Assembly: GCA_024742605.1 (NCBI GenBank) | Contig: JANSYC010000022.1 | Span: forward strand, 1-58,337 | Source of the DNA: Alphaproteobacteria bacterium | GTDB taxonomy: Bacteria > Pseudomonadota > Alphaproteobacteria > Thalassobaculales > Thalassobaculaceae | DNA: 58,337 nt | Direction of reading: 5' to 3' | Shown: positions 20,582 through 32,060 of the stretch, piece after piece | Position numbering within the stretch: position 1 is the stretch's first letter | Layout of the letters: every line of letters begins with the position of its first letter | Position numbers and translations under genes: made by a program | Notes under the pieces: generated by a model | What the model saw: the letters and a program-made list of their open reading frames with translations, nothing else | Database searches by the model: none | What the model was told of the DNA's origin: nothing

Positions 20582-21034
20582 TTATTTCGACGTGGCCGTG
20601 CCGTTCCCATAGAGCGCGTCGGCCCGGTTCTCGAATGCGGCCACCATCCGACGCACCGCCTCGTTGAAGAAGAGGCCCATGATCTTCTGCAGCATGCGGT
20701 TCCTGAACTCGAAATCGACGTAGAAATCGACCAGGCACCCGTCTTCGTGCGGCTCGAATTCCCAGGTGTTGTTGAGGTAGCGGAAGGGTCCGTCGGCATA
20801 GGACACGCTGATCCGGTTTTCGCTCCGGTGGGTCTCGACCCGGGAGGTGAACCGCTCCCGGATCATTTTGTAGCCGATGATCAGATCCGCCAGAATCACC
20901 TCTCCGTCCCGCTCGCGGATGCGGGATCCGACGCACCAGGGCAGGAACTCCGGGTACCGATCCACGTCGGCCACCAGATCGAACATCTGATCCGGTCGAT
21001 AGGGAACGACCCGCTGTTCAGCGTGTGTCGGCAT
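20582..21034 (-). CDS. COQ10/RatA family START-like protein
   Basis: 150 residues of the polyketide-cyclase/START fold, as in mitochondrial COQ10 (ubiquinone binding) and E. coli RatA (reported to inhibit 70S ribosome assembly). Seen are PYRPDQMFDLVADVDRYPEF, FLPWCVGSRI, the RERFTSRVETHR strand and the long C-terminal helix beginning NRMLQKIMGLFFNEAVRRM. In alphaproteobacteria next to lipA, the ubiquinone role is the more likely one, but this is inference. The ATG at 21034 gives the usual N-terminus; the longer frame adds 26 residues. Confidence 0.9.
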   Translation of the reverse strand: MPTHAEQRVVPYRPDQMFDLVADVDRYPEFLPWCVGSRIRERDGEVILADLIIGYKMIRERFTSRVETHRSENRISVSYADGPFRYLNNTWEFEPHEDGCLVDFYVDFEFRNRMLQKIMGLFFNEAVRRMVAAFENRADALYGNGTATSK

Positions 21035-21056
21035 GCGGTACCCGTAAGGTGAAGGG

Positions 21057-22070
21057 TTATTCGGCGGCGGTTTGAGCCGAAGCGGATACGTCAAGCACCT
21101 CGGCCTCGTCAACCGCCTCGCCCCGCAGACGGGCGTTCCGGGCGGCCCTGAGCTGCTCGAAATCCTCGCCCGCGTGATACGAGCTTCGGGTCAGCGGGGT
21201 CGATGCCATCTGCAGGAACCCCTTGGCGTAGCCGAACTGGGCATAGGCGCCGAACTCCTCTGGGGTGACGAACCGGTCGACGGCGATGTGCTTTCGGGTC
21301 GGCTGCAGGTACTGCCCGATGGTCATGAAGTCGACCTCGGCCGAGCGCAGATCGTCCATCACCTGCAGCACCTCGTCCCGTGCCTCGCCCAGCCCGACCA
21401 TGATGCCGGATTTGGTGAACATGGACGGGTCCAGCTCCTTGACCCGCGACAGCAGCTGGAGCGAGGCGAAATAGCGCGCGCCGGGGCGGACCGAGGTGTA
21501 GAGCCGCGGCACGGTCTCGAGATTGTGGTTGAACACATCCGGCTTGGCGCCGACCACCATCTCCAGCGCGTCCTTCTTGCGCAGGAAATCGGGCGTCAGG
21601 ACCTCGACAGTGGTGCCCGGCGAATGCTTGCGGATCTGCAGGATGGTCTCGGCGAAATGCCCGGCACCACCGTCGGGCAGGTCGTCCCGGTCGACGCTGG
21701 TGATCACCACATGGGCGAGGCCCAGCTTGGCCACGGACAGTGCCACGTTCTCCGGTTCGTGCGGATCAAGCTGGTCGGGCTTGCCCGTCGCCACATTGCA
21801 GAACGAGCAGGCCCGCGTGCAGACGGCCCCAAGGATCATCATGGTCGCGTGCTTCTTCGACCAGCACTCCCCGATGTTCGGGCAGGCCGCCTCCTCGCAC
21901 ACGGTGTTCAGCTTATGCGACCGCATGATCTCGCGGGTCTCGTGATAGACCTTCGAGGTCGGCGCCTTCACCCGGATCCAGTCCGGCTTCTTCAGCTGGA
22001 CCGGATTGTCCGGACGATGCGCCTTCTCGGGATGGCGGATGCGCGCCTTCTCGGCGCTCGCCTCGGTCAT
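21057..22070 (-). CDS. lipA: Lipoyl synthase
   Basis: 337 residues. A radical-SAM enzyme inserting two sulfurs into protein-bound octanoyl groups. The auxiliary cluster ligands are in [12 protein letters not shown] and the radical-SAM cluster in [25 protein letters not shown] and the C-terminal SSYHAGE segment also fit. Its placement beside lpdA-pdhCBA fits the need to lipoylate the E2 and E1-beta lipoyl domains encoded there. 25 bases separate it from lpdA upstream. Confidence 0.98.
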   Translation of the reverse strand: MTEASAEKARIRHPEKAHRPDNPVQLKKPDWIRVKAPTSKVYHETREIMRSHKLNTVCEEAACPNIGECWSKKHATMMILGAVCTRACSFCNVATGKPDQLDPHEPENVALSVAKLGLAHVVITSVDRDDLPDGGAGHFAETILQIRKHSPGTTVEVLTPDFLRKKDALEMVVGAKPDVFNHNLETVPRLYTSVRPGARYFASLQLLSRVKELDPSMFTKSGIMVGLGEARDEVLQVMDDLRSAEVDFMTIGQYLQPTRKHIAVDRFVTPEEFGAYAQFGYAKGFLQMASTPLTRSSYHAGEDFEQLRAARNARLRGEAVDEAEVLDVSASAQTAAE

Positions 22071-22095
22071 CTCAATTCCTTTCCTGAGTCAGACC

Positions 22096-23505
22096 TCAGA
22101 AGTGGATCGCCCGACCGTAGGCGTCAAGGACGCTCTCGTGCATCATTTCGCTGAGGGTCGGGTGCGGGAAGATGGTGTGCATCAGATCCGCCTCGGTGGT
22201 CTCCAGCGTCATGGCGATGCCGTAGCCCTGGATCAGTTCGGTCACCTCGGCGCCGATCATATGGGCGCCCAGCAATTCGCCGGTCTTCTTGTCGAACACC
22301 GTCTTCACCATCCCCTCCGGCTCGCCAAGCGCGATCGCCTTGCCGTTGCCGATGAACGGGAAATGGCCGACCCGGACCTCGTAGCCGGCGGCCTTGGCCT
22401 TCGCCTCGGACAGACCGACGGAAGCCACCTGCGGGCGACAATAGGTACAGCCCGGAACCCGGGTGACGTCCAGCGGATGCAGCCCCATGGTGCCGGCGAT
22501 CTTTTCGACGCAGAGGGTGCCCTCGTGGGAGGCCTTGTGAGCCAGCCAGGGCGGGCCGACCAGATCACCGATGGCGTAGACGCCCGGCTCTCCGGTCTCC
22601 AGCCATTCGTTGACGACCACATGGGTCTTCTCGACCTTGATCTTGGTGCCCTCGAGGCCGATCCCCTCCACATTGCCGACGATACCGACGGCCAGAATGC
22701 AGCGGTCGAAATCCAGGGTTTCGGTCTTGCCGCCGACCTCGACCGTGACCTTCACGCCGCCGCCGGATTTCTCCAGCTTGTGGATCTTGGCGGAGGTGCG
22801 GATATCCATTCCCTGTTTCTTGAAGGACTTCAGCGCGAAGGCCGAGATCTCCTCGTCTTCGGCCGGCAGAATGCGGTCCATCACCTCGAGCACGGTGACC
22901 TTCGAGCCCATGTCGTGGTGAAAGCTCGCGAACTCGATGCCAATGGCACCGGAGCCGATCACCAGCAGCTTCTTCGGCAGGGTCTCCGGTACCATCGCTT
23001 CCTTGTAGGTCACGATCGCCTTGCCGTCCGGCTCCATGCCCGGAAGGGTGCGGGCGCGAGCACCGGTCGCCAGGATGATGTTTTTGGCGGTGTAGCCGGT
23101 GGTCTTGCCGTCCTTCTCGACCGCCAGCTTGCGCAGGCCGCCGGCGGTGCCGTCCAGCTTGCCCTGGCCGTCGATCACGGTGACCTTGTTCTTCTTCAGC
23201 AGGTGCCCGACCCCGCCGGACAGCTGCTTCGCCACCCCGCGCGACCGTTGAACCACCTTCTTAAGATCGAACGATACATCCTTGGCGCTAAAGCCATATT
23301 GATCGAGATTCTGAAGAATATGTCCGACCTCGGACGACCGCAGCAGCGCCTTGGTCGGAATGCAGCCCCAGTTCAGGCAGATCCCCCCAAGATGCTCGCG
23401 CTCGACCACGGCGGCCTTCATGCCGAGCTGGGACGCGCGGATGGCGGCCACATAGCCGCCCGGTCCGCCGCCGACCACGATGATGTCGAATTGGGTCTCG
23501 GCCAT
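22096..23505 (-). CDS. lpdA: Dihydrolipoyl dehydrogenase (E3)
   Basis: 469 residues. FAD-linked disulfide oxidoreductase that reoxidises dihydrolipoyl groups, passing electrons to NAD. FAD site DIIVVGGGPGGYVAAIRA, redox pair in GGICLNWGCIPTKAL (Cys 43 and Cys 48), NAD site GSGAIGIEFASF, and C-terminal HPTLSEMMHESVL with the catalytic His. I start at the ATG at 23505, preceded by AGGAGG; the longer frame overlaps pdhC. It is the last of the four-gene pdh cluster, and might also serve other 2-oxoacid complexes. Confidence 0.98.
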   Translation of the reverse strand: MAETQFDIIVVGGGPGGYVAAIRASQLGMKAAVVEREHLGGICLNWGCIPTKALLRSSEVGHILQNLDQYGFSAKDVSFDLKKVVQRSRGVAKQLSGGVGHLLKKNKVTVIDGQGKLDGTAGGLRKLAVEKDGKTTGYTAKNIILATGARARTLPGMEPDGKAIVTYKEAMVPETLPKKLLVIGSGAIGIEFASFHHDMGSKVTVLEVMDRILPAEDEEISAFALKSFKKQGMDIRTSAKIHKLEKSGGGVKVTVEVGGKTETLDFDRCILAVGIVGNVEGIGLEGTKIKVEKTHVVVNEWLETGEPGVYAIGDLVGPPWLAHKASHEGTLCVEKIAGTMGLHPLDVTRVPGCTYCRPQVASVGLSEAKAKAAGYEVRVGHFPFIGNGKAIALGEPEGMVKTVFDKKTGELLGAHMIGAEVTELIQGYGIAMTLETTEADLMHTIFPHPTLSEMMHESVLDAYGRAIHF

Positions 23506-23518
23506 GATCCCGGCCTCC

Positions 23519-24844
23519 TTACAGCAACATGGTGAGCGGGTCTTCGACCAGCTTCTTGAAGGCGGCGAGGAACTCGGCACCGACGGCACCGTCCACCACC
23601 CGGTGATCGACCGAAAGCGTACAGCTCATCACCGTGGCGATGGCGAGCGCGCCGTTCTTGACCACGGCCCGCTGCTCTCCGGCGCCGACCGCCAGGATCG
23701 CCCCCTGCGGCGGGTTGATGACCGCCGCGAAGTCCTTGATCCCGAACATGCCGAGATTGGAGATCGAGAAGGTGCCGCCCTGGAACTCGTCCGGTGCCAG
23801 CTTGCCGGCCCGCGCCCGGGTGGCCAGGTCCTTCATGGAGCTTGAGATCTCGATCAGCCCCTTGGAGCCCGCATCCTTGATCACCGGGGTGATCAGACCG
23901 CCGTCGATGGCGACCGCGACCGAGATGTCGACCTGCTTGTAGATGCGGATCGCCTTCTCGGTCCAGGACGCGTTCGCCGCCGGCACCTGCTTCAGCGCCA
24001 CGGCGGCCGCCCGGATCACCAGATCGTTGACCGACAGCTTGTAGGCATCGCTTTTCGCGTTGAGATCCTTGCGGACCTTCAGCAGTTCGTCGATCTCGCA
24101 GTCGACGGTCAGGTAGAAATGCGGGGCGAACTGTTTGGACTCCGTCAGGCGCTTGGCGATGACCTTGCGCATGTTTGAGTTCGGGATCTCGTCATAGGCC
24201 GGAAGACCCGGAACATCCGCGCTGGGGGCCGCCCCAAGGGACGGTGCCACCGCCGGAGCCGCCGCGGCAGCAGGGGTAGCATCGGGCGAGGCCTTTTTGC
24301 CACCGCCGCCGGACATTGCGGATTCCACATCGGCCTTCACGATCCGGCCCTGCGGACCCGATCCCTTGAGCGACGCCAGATCTAACCCGGCCTGCGCGGC
24401 CATCCGGCGGGCCAGGGGCGAGGCCTTCACGCGGCTTCCGTCCGCCGCAGCGGGTGCGGCGGGCGCCGGCGTATTCGCCGCCGGAGGAGATGCCGCCGGA
24501 GCTTCCGCCTTCGACGTGGGCTTGGCTTCGGGTTCGGACTTGGCGTCGGGTGCCGGCGCCGCCGGCTCGGCGCCCTCGGCCGGAATGTCGTCGGCGCTTT
24601 CGCCCTCCTCCAGGATATAGGCAATCACCGCGTTGACCGCGACCGCCTCGGTGCCTTCGGCGACGACGATCTTACCGATCGTGCCTTCGTCGACCGCCTC
24701 AACCTCCATGGTCGCCTTGTCGGTCTCGATTTCGGCGACCACGTCGCCGGAGGAGATCGTGTCCCCTTCCTTGACGTGCCATTTGACCAGATTGCCCTCC
24801 GTCATCGTCGGCGACAGGGCAGGCATCAGTAATGGTGTTGGCAT
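23519..24844 (-). CDS. pdhC: Pyruvate dehydrogenase E2, dihydrolipoyllysine acetyltransferase
   Basis: 441 residues. One N-terminal lipoyl domain (1-80, lipoyl Lys 43 in [11 protein letters not shown]), an Ala/Pro-rich linker, the peripheral-subunit-binding domain (VKASPLARRMAAQAGLDLAS), a second Ala/Pro linker and the catalytic core ending in SVDHRVVDGAVGAEFL with the active-site His. It forms the core of the complex and transfers acetyl to CoA. The lipoyl domain is nearly identical to that of the adjacent E1-beta gene. 14 bases separate the two genes. Confidence 0.98.
   Translation of the reverse strand: MPTPLLMPALSPTMTEGNLVKWHVKEGDTISSGDVVAEIETDKATMEVEAVDEGTIGKIVVAEGTEAVAVNAVIAYILEEGESADDIPAEGAEPAAPAPDAKSEPEAKPTSKAEAPAASPPAANTPAPAAPAAADGSRVKASPLARRMAAQAGLDLASLKGSGPQGRIVKADVESAMSGGGGKKASPDATPAAAAAPAVAPSLGAAPSADVPGLPAYDEIPNSNMRKVIAKRLTESKQFAPHFYLTVDCEIDELLKVRKDLNAKSDAYKLSVNDLVIRAAAVALKQVPAANASWTEKAIRIYKQVDISVAVAIDGGLITPVIKDAGSKGLIEISSSMKDLATRARAGKLAPDEFQGGTFSISNLGMFGIKDFAAVINPPQGAILAVGAGEQRAVVKNGALAIATVMSCTLSVDHRVVDGAVGAEFLAAFKKLVEDPLTMLL
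24599..24844 (-). repeat. Lipoyl-domain coding repeat, copy in pdhC
   Basis: The first 82 codons of pdhC match the first 82 codons of pdhB (26038-26283) closely in DNA, with about eight amino-acid differences. Long stretches such as the one coding [12 protein letters not shown] are the same. Confidence 0.85.
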
Positions 24845-24858
24845 GACCTCGCCTCCCC

Positions 24859-26283
<1,425 letters not shown>

Positions 26284-26344
26284 TTCTTGGTTTCCCCTTA
26301 TCCGGTCGCGCGAGGCCCGCTCGGGCCCGCTGCGCCCTTATCGG

Positions 26345-27394
26345 TCACGCTTCGACCAGGACGTCGGTGTAGAGTTCGGCTGGATCCGGTTCCGGGCTTT
26401 GCTGCGCGAAATCGGCGGCATCGGTGATGATGTCCTTGATCTCACGGTCCACTTTCTTCAACGCATCCTCGTCGGCGCCCTGTTCCAGCATGACCTTCTT
26501 GAGCAGATCGATCGGATCGTGTTCCTGCCGCATCTTGGTCACCTCGTCCTTCGAGCGGTATTTGGCCGGATCGGACATGGAGTGACCGCGATAGCGGTAG
26601 GTCGCGATTTCGAGGATGTACGGGCCCTTGCCTGCCCGGCAGTGTGCCACGGCCTTCTCGCCCGCCGCCTTGACCGCCAGCACGTCCATCCCGTCGACCT
26701 GTACACCGGGGATGCCGTAGCCGTGGCCACGCTCGGCCAGCGAGGTGCCGGCGGCGGCCCGGGCCTGGGAGGTTCCCATGCCGTACTTGTTGTTCTCGAT
26801 GATGAAGATGGTCGGCAGTTTCCAGAGCGCCGCCATGTTGAAGCTCTCGTAAACCTGGCCCTGATTGGTGGCGCCGTCGCCCATATAGGTCAGGCTGACC
26901 CGGTCGGTTCCCTCGTACTTGTGCCGGAACCCGAGTCCGTTGCCGATCGACACCTGCGCGCCGACGATGCCGTGGCCGCCGAAAAAATCCTTCTCACGAC
27001 TGAACATGTGCATGGAGCCGCCCTTGCCGCGGGAGTAGCCCCCGATCCGGCCGGTCAGCTCGGCCATCACGCCGCGGGATTCCATACCGCAGGCCAGCAT
27101 GTGGCCGTGATCACGATAGGCGGTGATGACGCTGTCGCCCGGCTCGATGGCGGCCTGCATCCCGACCACTACGGCTTCCTGGCCGATGTAGAGGTGGCAG
27201 AAGCCGCCGATCAGGCCCATGCCGTAGAGCTGTCCCGCCTTCTCCTCGAAGCGGCGGATCAGCAGCATGTCGCGATAGTATTTCGTCAGTTCCTCGACGG
27301 ACGGCATCTGCGCCTTGGAGGCGTCGGTCTTGGTCGACCGTTTGCGCGTCGTCGTCGAGCCACTCGAGCTGGTCTTGCGGGCCGCTCTTGCCAT
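26345..27394 (-). CDS. pdhA: Pyruvate dehydrogenase E1 alpha
   Basis: 349 residues. Thiamine-diphosphate-dependent decarboxylase subunit. Key segments are RRFEEKAGQLYGMGLIGGF, the YRDHGHMLACG region, the phosphorylation-loop-like GGYSRGKGGSMHMFSREKDF, and the TPP motif beginning GDGATNQGQVYESFNMA and ending in ENNKYGMG. The first 27 residues are basic, Ser/Thr-rich and probably disordered. It opens the pdhABC-lpdA operon; the 175-base gap upstream holds several dyad symmetries and a weak promoter-like pair (TTGCAT-17-TTAAAT). Confidence 0.98.
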   Translation of the reverse strand: MARAARKTSSSGSTTTRKRSTKTDASKAQMPSVEELTKYYRDMLLIRRFEEKAGQLYGMGLIGGFCHLYIGQEAVVVGMQAAIEPGDSVITAYRDHGHMLACGMESRGVMAELTGRIGGYSRGKGGSMHMFSREKDFFGGHGIVGAQVSIGNGLGFRHKYEGTDRVSLTYMGDGATNQGQVYESFNMAALWKLPTIFIIENNKYGMGTSQARAAAGTSLAERGHGYGIPGVQVDGMDVLAVKAAGEKAVAHCRAGKGPYILEIATYRYRGHSMSDPAKYRSKDEVTKMRQEHDPIDLLKKVMLEQGADEDALKKVDREIKDIITDAADFAQQSPEPDPAELYTDVLVEA

Positions 27395-27431
27395 GGTCGG
27401 CTCTCCCCTGTTCCTGTCCGGTTGACCGGGC

Positions 27432-27470
27432 GCGATCAGGTGATCGCTCCCAGAGCCAAGCTGTCTGGGA
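27432..27470 (-). other. Two adjacent hairpins in the pdhA leader
   Basis: Arms TCCCAGA/TCTGGGA (27448-27454 and 27464-27470) form one seven-pair stem; GCGATC/GATCGC (27432-27437 and 27442-27447) form a second. They are side by side, 38 bases before the pdhA start. No T-run follows, so they may shape or stabilise the mRNA leader. Confidence 0.5.
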
Positions 27471-27510
27471 TTTAAAGGGAAAGAGGGGTTAGATGCAAGG
27501 GGGCTAAATG

Positions 27511-27528
27511 TTTGTGTTGCAACGCAAA
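27511..27528. promoter_or_regulatory. Near-perfect 18-base palindrome upstream of pdhA, candidate operator
   Basis: TTTGTGTTGCAACGCAAA is symmetric except for one base pair (T/G versus C/A at the fifth position from each end), with GTTGCAAC at its centre. It lies about 115 bases before the pdhA start. The form is that of a dimeric repressor or activator site; the regulator is not known from this window. Confidence 0.5.
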
Positions 27529-27534
27529 AATGTC

Positions 27535-27557
27535 AGTTAACTGAATTTCGGTTAACT
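27535..27557. promoter_or_regulatory. Inverted repeat of GTTAAC sites upstream of pdhA
   Basis: AGTTAAC and GTTAACT arms are separated by nine bases; each arm contains the self-complementary GTTAAC. Six bases from the neighbouring 18-base palindrome and 13 bases beyond the ftsB stop. It could be an operator or an AT-rich ftsB terminator hairpin, since TTTTT follows nearby on the minus strand. Confidence 0.42.
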
Positions 27558-27569
27558 TGCTGTCAGGTC

Positions 27570-27935
27570 TTATTGAACCCGCGCGCTGACCATTGTGAGT
27601 CCCACCAAAAGGCTCGACGGCGCCTGACCCGTGCTGACCACCAGACTGTCCTCCGGTACGAAACCGAGCACGATCCGCGCCCGCTCTTCCAGCAAATCGG
27701 TGTCCAGGGACCCGGGACTCAACATCGCGACCCGTGCCTCGAGGGCGGCCCGCTGTGCCGAGACGCCGTCTTTGGTGGCTTGGGCCTCGGCGATATCCCG
27801 GTCCAGCTTGAAATAGGCCCGCACACCCCGGTCGCCTTCAATCGCATGATAGGAGAAGTAACCGACCAGCAGGCAGCCCAGAACCGGACCGACAACATGG
27901 CGCGCCCGCCGCTTCAACTCGTTCATCAACGCCAT
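27570..27935 (-). CDS. ftsB: Septum formation initiator family protein (FtsB/DivIC-like)
   Basis: 121 residues. A short basic N-terminus, one membrane helix (about 14-30, VGPVLGCLLVGYFSYHAI), a predicted coiled coil (about 41-75, rich in Ala/Glu/Arg heptads) and a C-terminal DTDLLEERARIVLGFVPEDS resembling the LEERAR-LG signature of FtsB. FtsB is part of the FtsQLB divisome complex. Conserved position between enolase and pdhA in alphaproteobacteria supports the call. Start at 27935 or at a second Met three codons later. Confidence 0.9.
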   Translation of the reverse strand: MALMNELKRRARHVVGPVLGCLLVGYFSYHAIEGDRGVRAYFKLDRDIAEAQATKDGVSAQRAALEARVAMLSPGSLDTDLLEERARIVLGFVPEDSLVVSTGQAPSSLLVGLTMVSARVQ

Positions 27936-28117
27936 TGGACCGTCTCCGGGTCACCGCGAATCATCGGGACTCAGTGGAACACAACGCCCGAATCGCGTCA
28001 CCGGGAACGAATCGCGAACCTCGAGTGGCCTGGGACGTTTCAGATGGAAAGTGTGACCAAAAAGACTCAGAAGGTCGGGTCAGTCGCTGCGTTCGGGCGG
28101 TTCGGGCAGGTTGGATG

Positions 28118-29239
28118 TCATCCGCGTCCCCCGAACCTCGCATACCCGAACGGTGCCAGTTCCGGCGGACGGAGACCCTCCAAGGCCCATTTCGTGACCA
28201 TCTCGGCCACCGCCGGGGCGATCGCCCAGCCGTGACCGGTCCAGCCGCAGCCCATGAAGGCGTTGGACAGGCCCGGCACCCGGTCGATGGTCGGGATGGA
28301 GTCGACGGATTCCGCCTCCAGGTGATCGGCGTCGGCCACCTCAACCTCAAGTCCGGCAAGGGACGGGTAGACAGCGGCCGCATCCGCGACATTCGCCGCA
28401 ATCGCCTCGGGGAGCGCCGTCCCCGTGCGGGTCTCCGGGTTCCAGTGTCCGAGATGGCCGCCCGAGATCATCAGGCGGCCGCCCTCCTCCGCCTTCAGCG
28501 AAAGGGTTCGGCTGGCATGGCCGATCAGATGCCGGACGGGATTGTCTGACAGGGGCCGGGACACCAGCACCTGCAGGGCGAGGTTCCAGGTCGGGAGATC
28601 GGCCCAAGGCCGGACGAGATCACGGACGCTGCTGTTCGCGAACAGTAACAGGTCGCCGCCGATGTCGATCTCGTCGCCGTCCACGGTCTCAAGGGCGACA
28701 GCCCGACCACCACGTTCGGTCACGCTTGCGACCCGGACCCCTTCGCGCAGGTCGACGCCCGCCTCTTTGGCTTTCGCGGCGAAGGCGCGGGTCGTGGCCG
28801 TGTGATCCGACACCCCGTCGCCCGGACAGTGGACCGCGGCGATGACCGACGGTGCAACGCCCGGCTCCAGATCCCGAACCGCATCGGCCGAGAGCATCGA
28901 TGTGGAAATCCCGTGGCGGTTCTGCAGGTCGATCCGCGCCTGGGCGTTTGCCAAGTCGCGCTTCCGCTCGATCAGCATCAGATGCCCGGTGCGCTCGAAC
29001 AGCGGGCCTGTGCCGAGCGTCTCGTGCAGGTCCGGCCAGATATCCCGCGCGCGGGCCATCAGCGGAAGTTCACGATGATCCCTGTAATTCGCCCGCACGC
29101 CCCGGCGACCCGGCCCGCCGGAGGCCCCGCTGGCGACCGTCTGCGCCTCCAGCAGAAGGACTTCGACGCCGCGCGAAGCAAGCCCCCACGCGATCGCTGA
29201 GCCGTAGACGCCGCCGCCGACGACGACGGTCTTTGCCAT
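28118..29239 (-). CDS. FAD-dependent oxidoreductase of the DAO family
   Basis: 373 residues with the D-amino-acid oxidase/sarcosine oxidase fold. N-terminal FAD Rossmann motif VVVGGGVYGSAIAWGLASRG with a following acidic LLLEAQ, and the C-terminal FMGCGWTGHGWAIAPAVAEM flavin segment. Substrate is not evident; glycine, sarcosine, D-amino acids or dimethylglycine are typical. It sits between ftsB and eno, a pair that is usually adjacent in related genomes, so it may be an insertion. Arms GGTTCGGG/CCCGAACC (28099-28106 and 28130-28137) straddle its stop. Confidence 0.9.
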   Translation of the reverse strand: MAKTVVVGGGVYGSAIAWGLASRGVEVLLLEAQTVASGASGGPGRRGVRANYRDHRELPLMARARDIWPDLHETLGTGPLFERTGHLMLIERKRDLANAQARIDLQNRHGISTSMLSADAVRDLEPGVAPSVIAAVHCPGDGVSDHTATTRAFAAKAKEAGVDLREGVRVASVTERGGRAVALETVDGDEIDIGGDLLLFANSSVRDLVRPWADLPTWNLALQVLVSRPLSDNPVRHLIGHASRTLSLKAEEGGRLMISGGHLGHWNPETRTGTALPEAIAANVADAAAVYPSLAGLEVEVADADHLEAESVDSIPTIDRVPGLSNAFMGCGWTGHGWAIAPAVAEMVTKWALEGLRPPELAPFGYARFGGRG

Positions 29240-29265
29240 AACGGGGCCTCGTCCGCCCGTAGCCG

Positions 29266-30616
<1,351 letters not shown>

Positions 30617-30637
30617 CTGAGGGACGGAGGATTTGGC

Positions 30638-32032
30638 TCAGACCGCCGCCAACAGATCCTCGGCACGGGCCCGGGCGGCTTCCGATTTTCCGGAGGCGCC
30701 GGTCGCCTCCAACGCGTCCGCATATTTGCGCCAGCCCCACGCGTTCAACGGTTTGGCCGCCGTGCGTTCTGCCAGAAGCGCGCGGGCCAGAGAAGGATCG
30801 GTTCTGACGGCCGCGTCGACCAGCATCTCTTCCCAGATATCCCGCTGGGCATGGCTGCCGCCCATCCGGTACATCTCCGATCGGACCGGATAGAGGGCCG
30901 CGACCGCGCCGGCCGCATTCCCGTTGGCCAAAGCCTCCATCGCGGTGGCCGTGGCCAGACCGCAGGCGGCGGTGACCCGACCCTGACTCATGTCAGAATT
31001 CGCGTAGGCACGAAGATGCGCCAACAGCTTACGTGCGGCTTCCCGTTCTCCGCTCTTCAGCAGCACCATCAGATAATGCATGGCGACGAAGATCAGCTCG
31101 TGATCCTCGACATGTTTCAGGGAGACCTCGGCCAGATCCGTCCAGCGTCCGCCGACATCGACCCCGTAGAGCTCCAGCCGCCACAACAGCGAGGCGGCGT
31201 TGCAGACGTCGAGATACATATCGCTTTCGATGTCGGAGGCGATTTGCCGGTCGTAGAGCTCGAAGACCTGATCGAACTCATGCCGCTCCAGATGGTACAG
31301 CGCCCGATGCCAATAGAGGTGGAAGCGGAAATTGTTGGTGGTGGCCCAGCTTTCCTCCAGTTCTGCAACCCAGCGAATCCCCTCGCCGTGCCGGCCCTGC
31401 ATTTCCATCACGTGGGCGACCGCGTGAACCGACCAGGCATCTGCCGGGTTGATCTCGACCGCCCGGCGTCCGACCCGCTCGGCTGCCGCATAGTCCCCCG
31501 CCTCTTCCAGGCCGAACGCGTACATGCCCAGAACGAACCCGAGATCCCGGTCGCCGACTTCCCATTCCGGCAGCACACGCGCGACGCTGTCCCGCATCAG
31601 GCGCCCTTCGCCGTCGTAGAAATGATTGAAATGGGCCAAGCGCAGGGCCAAGACGTCTTTCGGATGCTCGATCAGCGCCCGCTCCCAGGCTGCGGTCGCG
31701 CCGTCCAGGTCCTCCGCACACCAGGCCCGCAGTGCGTCCAGATGCGAGGTTTCCCGCGCGGTGATTTCGGTTTCCGTGACAAGCGACTCGGCCTTTTCAA
31801 GCGCCTTCTTCGCCCGCTCCGCCATCACCGCCGAGCCGAACAGCTTGAAGAAATATCCCTTGGCAATATGGGCCATCACCATATCCGGATCCTGGCCGAA
31901 CACCCCCTTCAGACGATCCCCGATGTCACGGCCGAAGCCGAGATAGCTCGTCACGGTCTCGTCGAACGCGGCGACGGTTTCGGGGGAGGCTGCGGTATAG
32001 GACAGGCCGTAGCGGCCCGTGATCAGGCTCAT
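30638..32032 (-). CDS. Tetratricopeptide repeat protein 38 (TTC38) family
   Basis: 464 residues, nearly all helical and rich in Ala, Glu and aromatic residues, with TPR-like pairs such as DLDGATAAWERALIEHPKDV and AVEINPADAWSVHAVAHVME. The HAVAHVMEMQGR segment and the many Trp residues are typical of the TTC38 group found in bacteria and animals, whose function is unknown. I start at the ATG at 32032 (MSLITGRYGLSYTA); the longer frame overlaps kdsA. It lies 28 bases downstream of kdsA in the same direction. Confidence 0.85.
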   Translation of the reverse strand: MSLITGRYGLSYTAASPETVAAFDETVTSYLGFGRDIGDRLKGVFGQDPDMVMAHIAKGYFFKLFGSAVMAERAKKALEKAESLVTETEITARETSHLDALRAWCAEDLDGATAAWERALIEHPKDVLALRLAHFNHFYDGEGRLMRDSVARVLPEWEVGDRDLGFVLGMYAFGLEEAGDYAAAERVGRRAVEINPADAWSVHAVAHVMEMQGRHGEGIRWVAELEESWATTNNFRFHLYWHRALYHLERHEFDQVFELYDRQIASDIESDMYLDVCNAASLLWRLELYGVDVGGRWTDLAEVSLKHVEDHELIFVAMHYLMVLLKSGEREAARKLLAHLRAYANSDMSQGRVTAACGLATATAMEALANGNAAGAVAALYPVRSEMYRMGGSHAQRDIWEEMLVDAAVRTDPSLARALLAERTAAKPLNAWGWRKYADALEATGASGKSEAARARAEDLLAAV

Positions 32033-32060
32033 GACGAACTCCGGGCTGAGACCCCGGTGT

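Noticed and set aside
22006-23535. Plus-strand frame of 509 codons opposite lpdA
   Set aside because: Shadow of lpdA, with repeated Gln/Asp/Leu/Gly composition.
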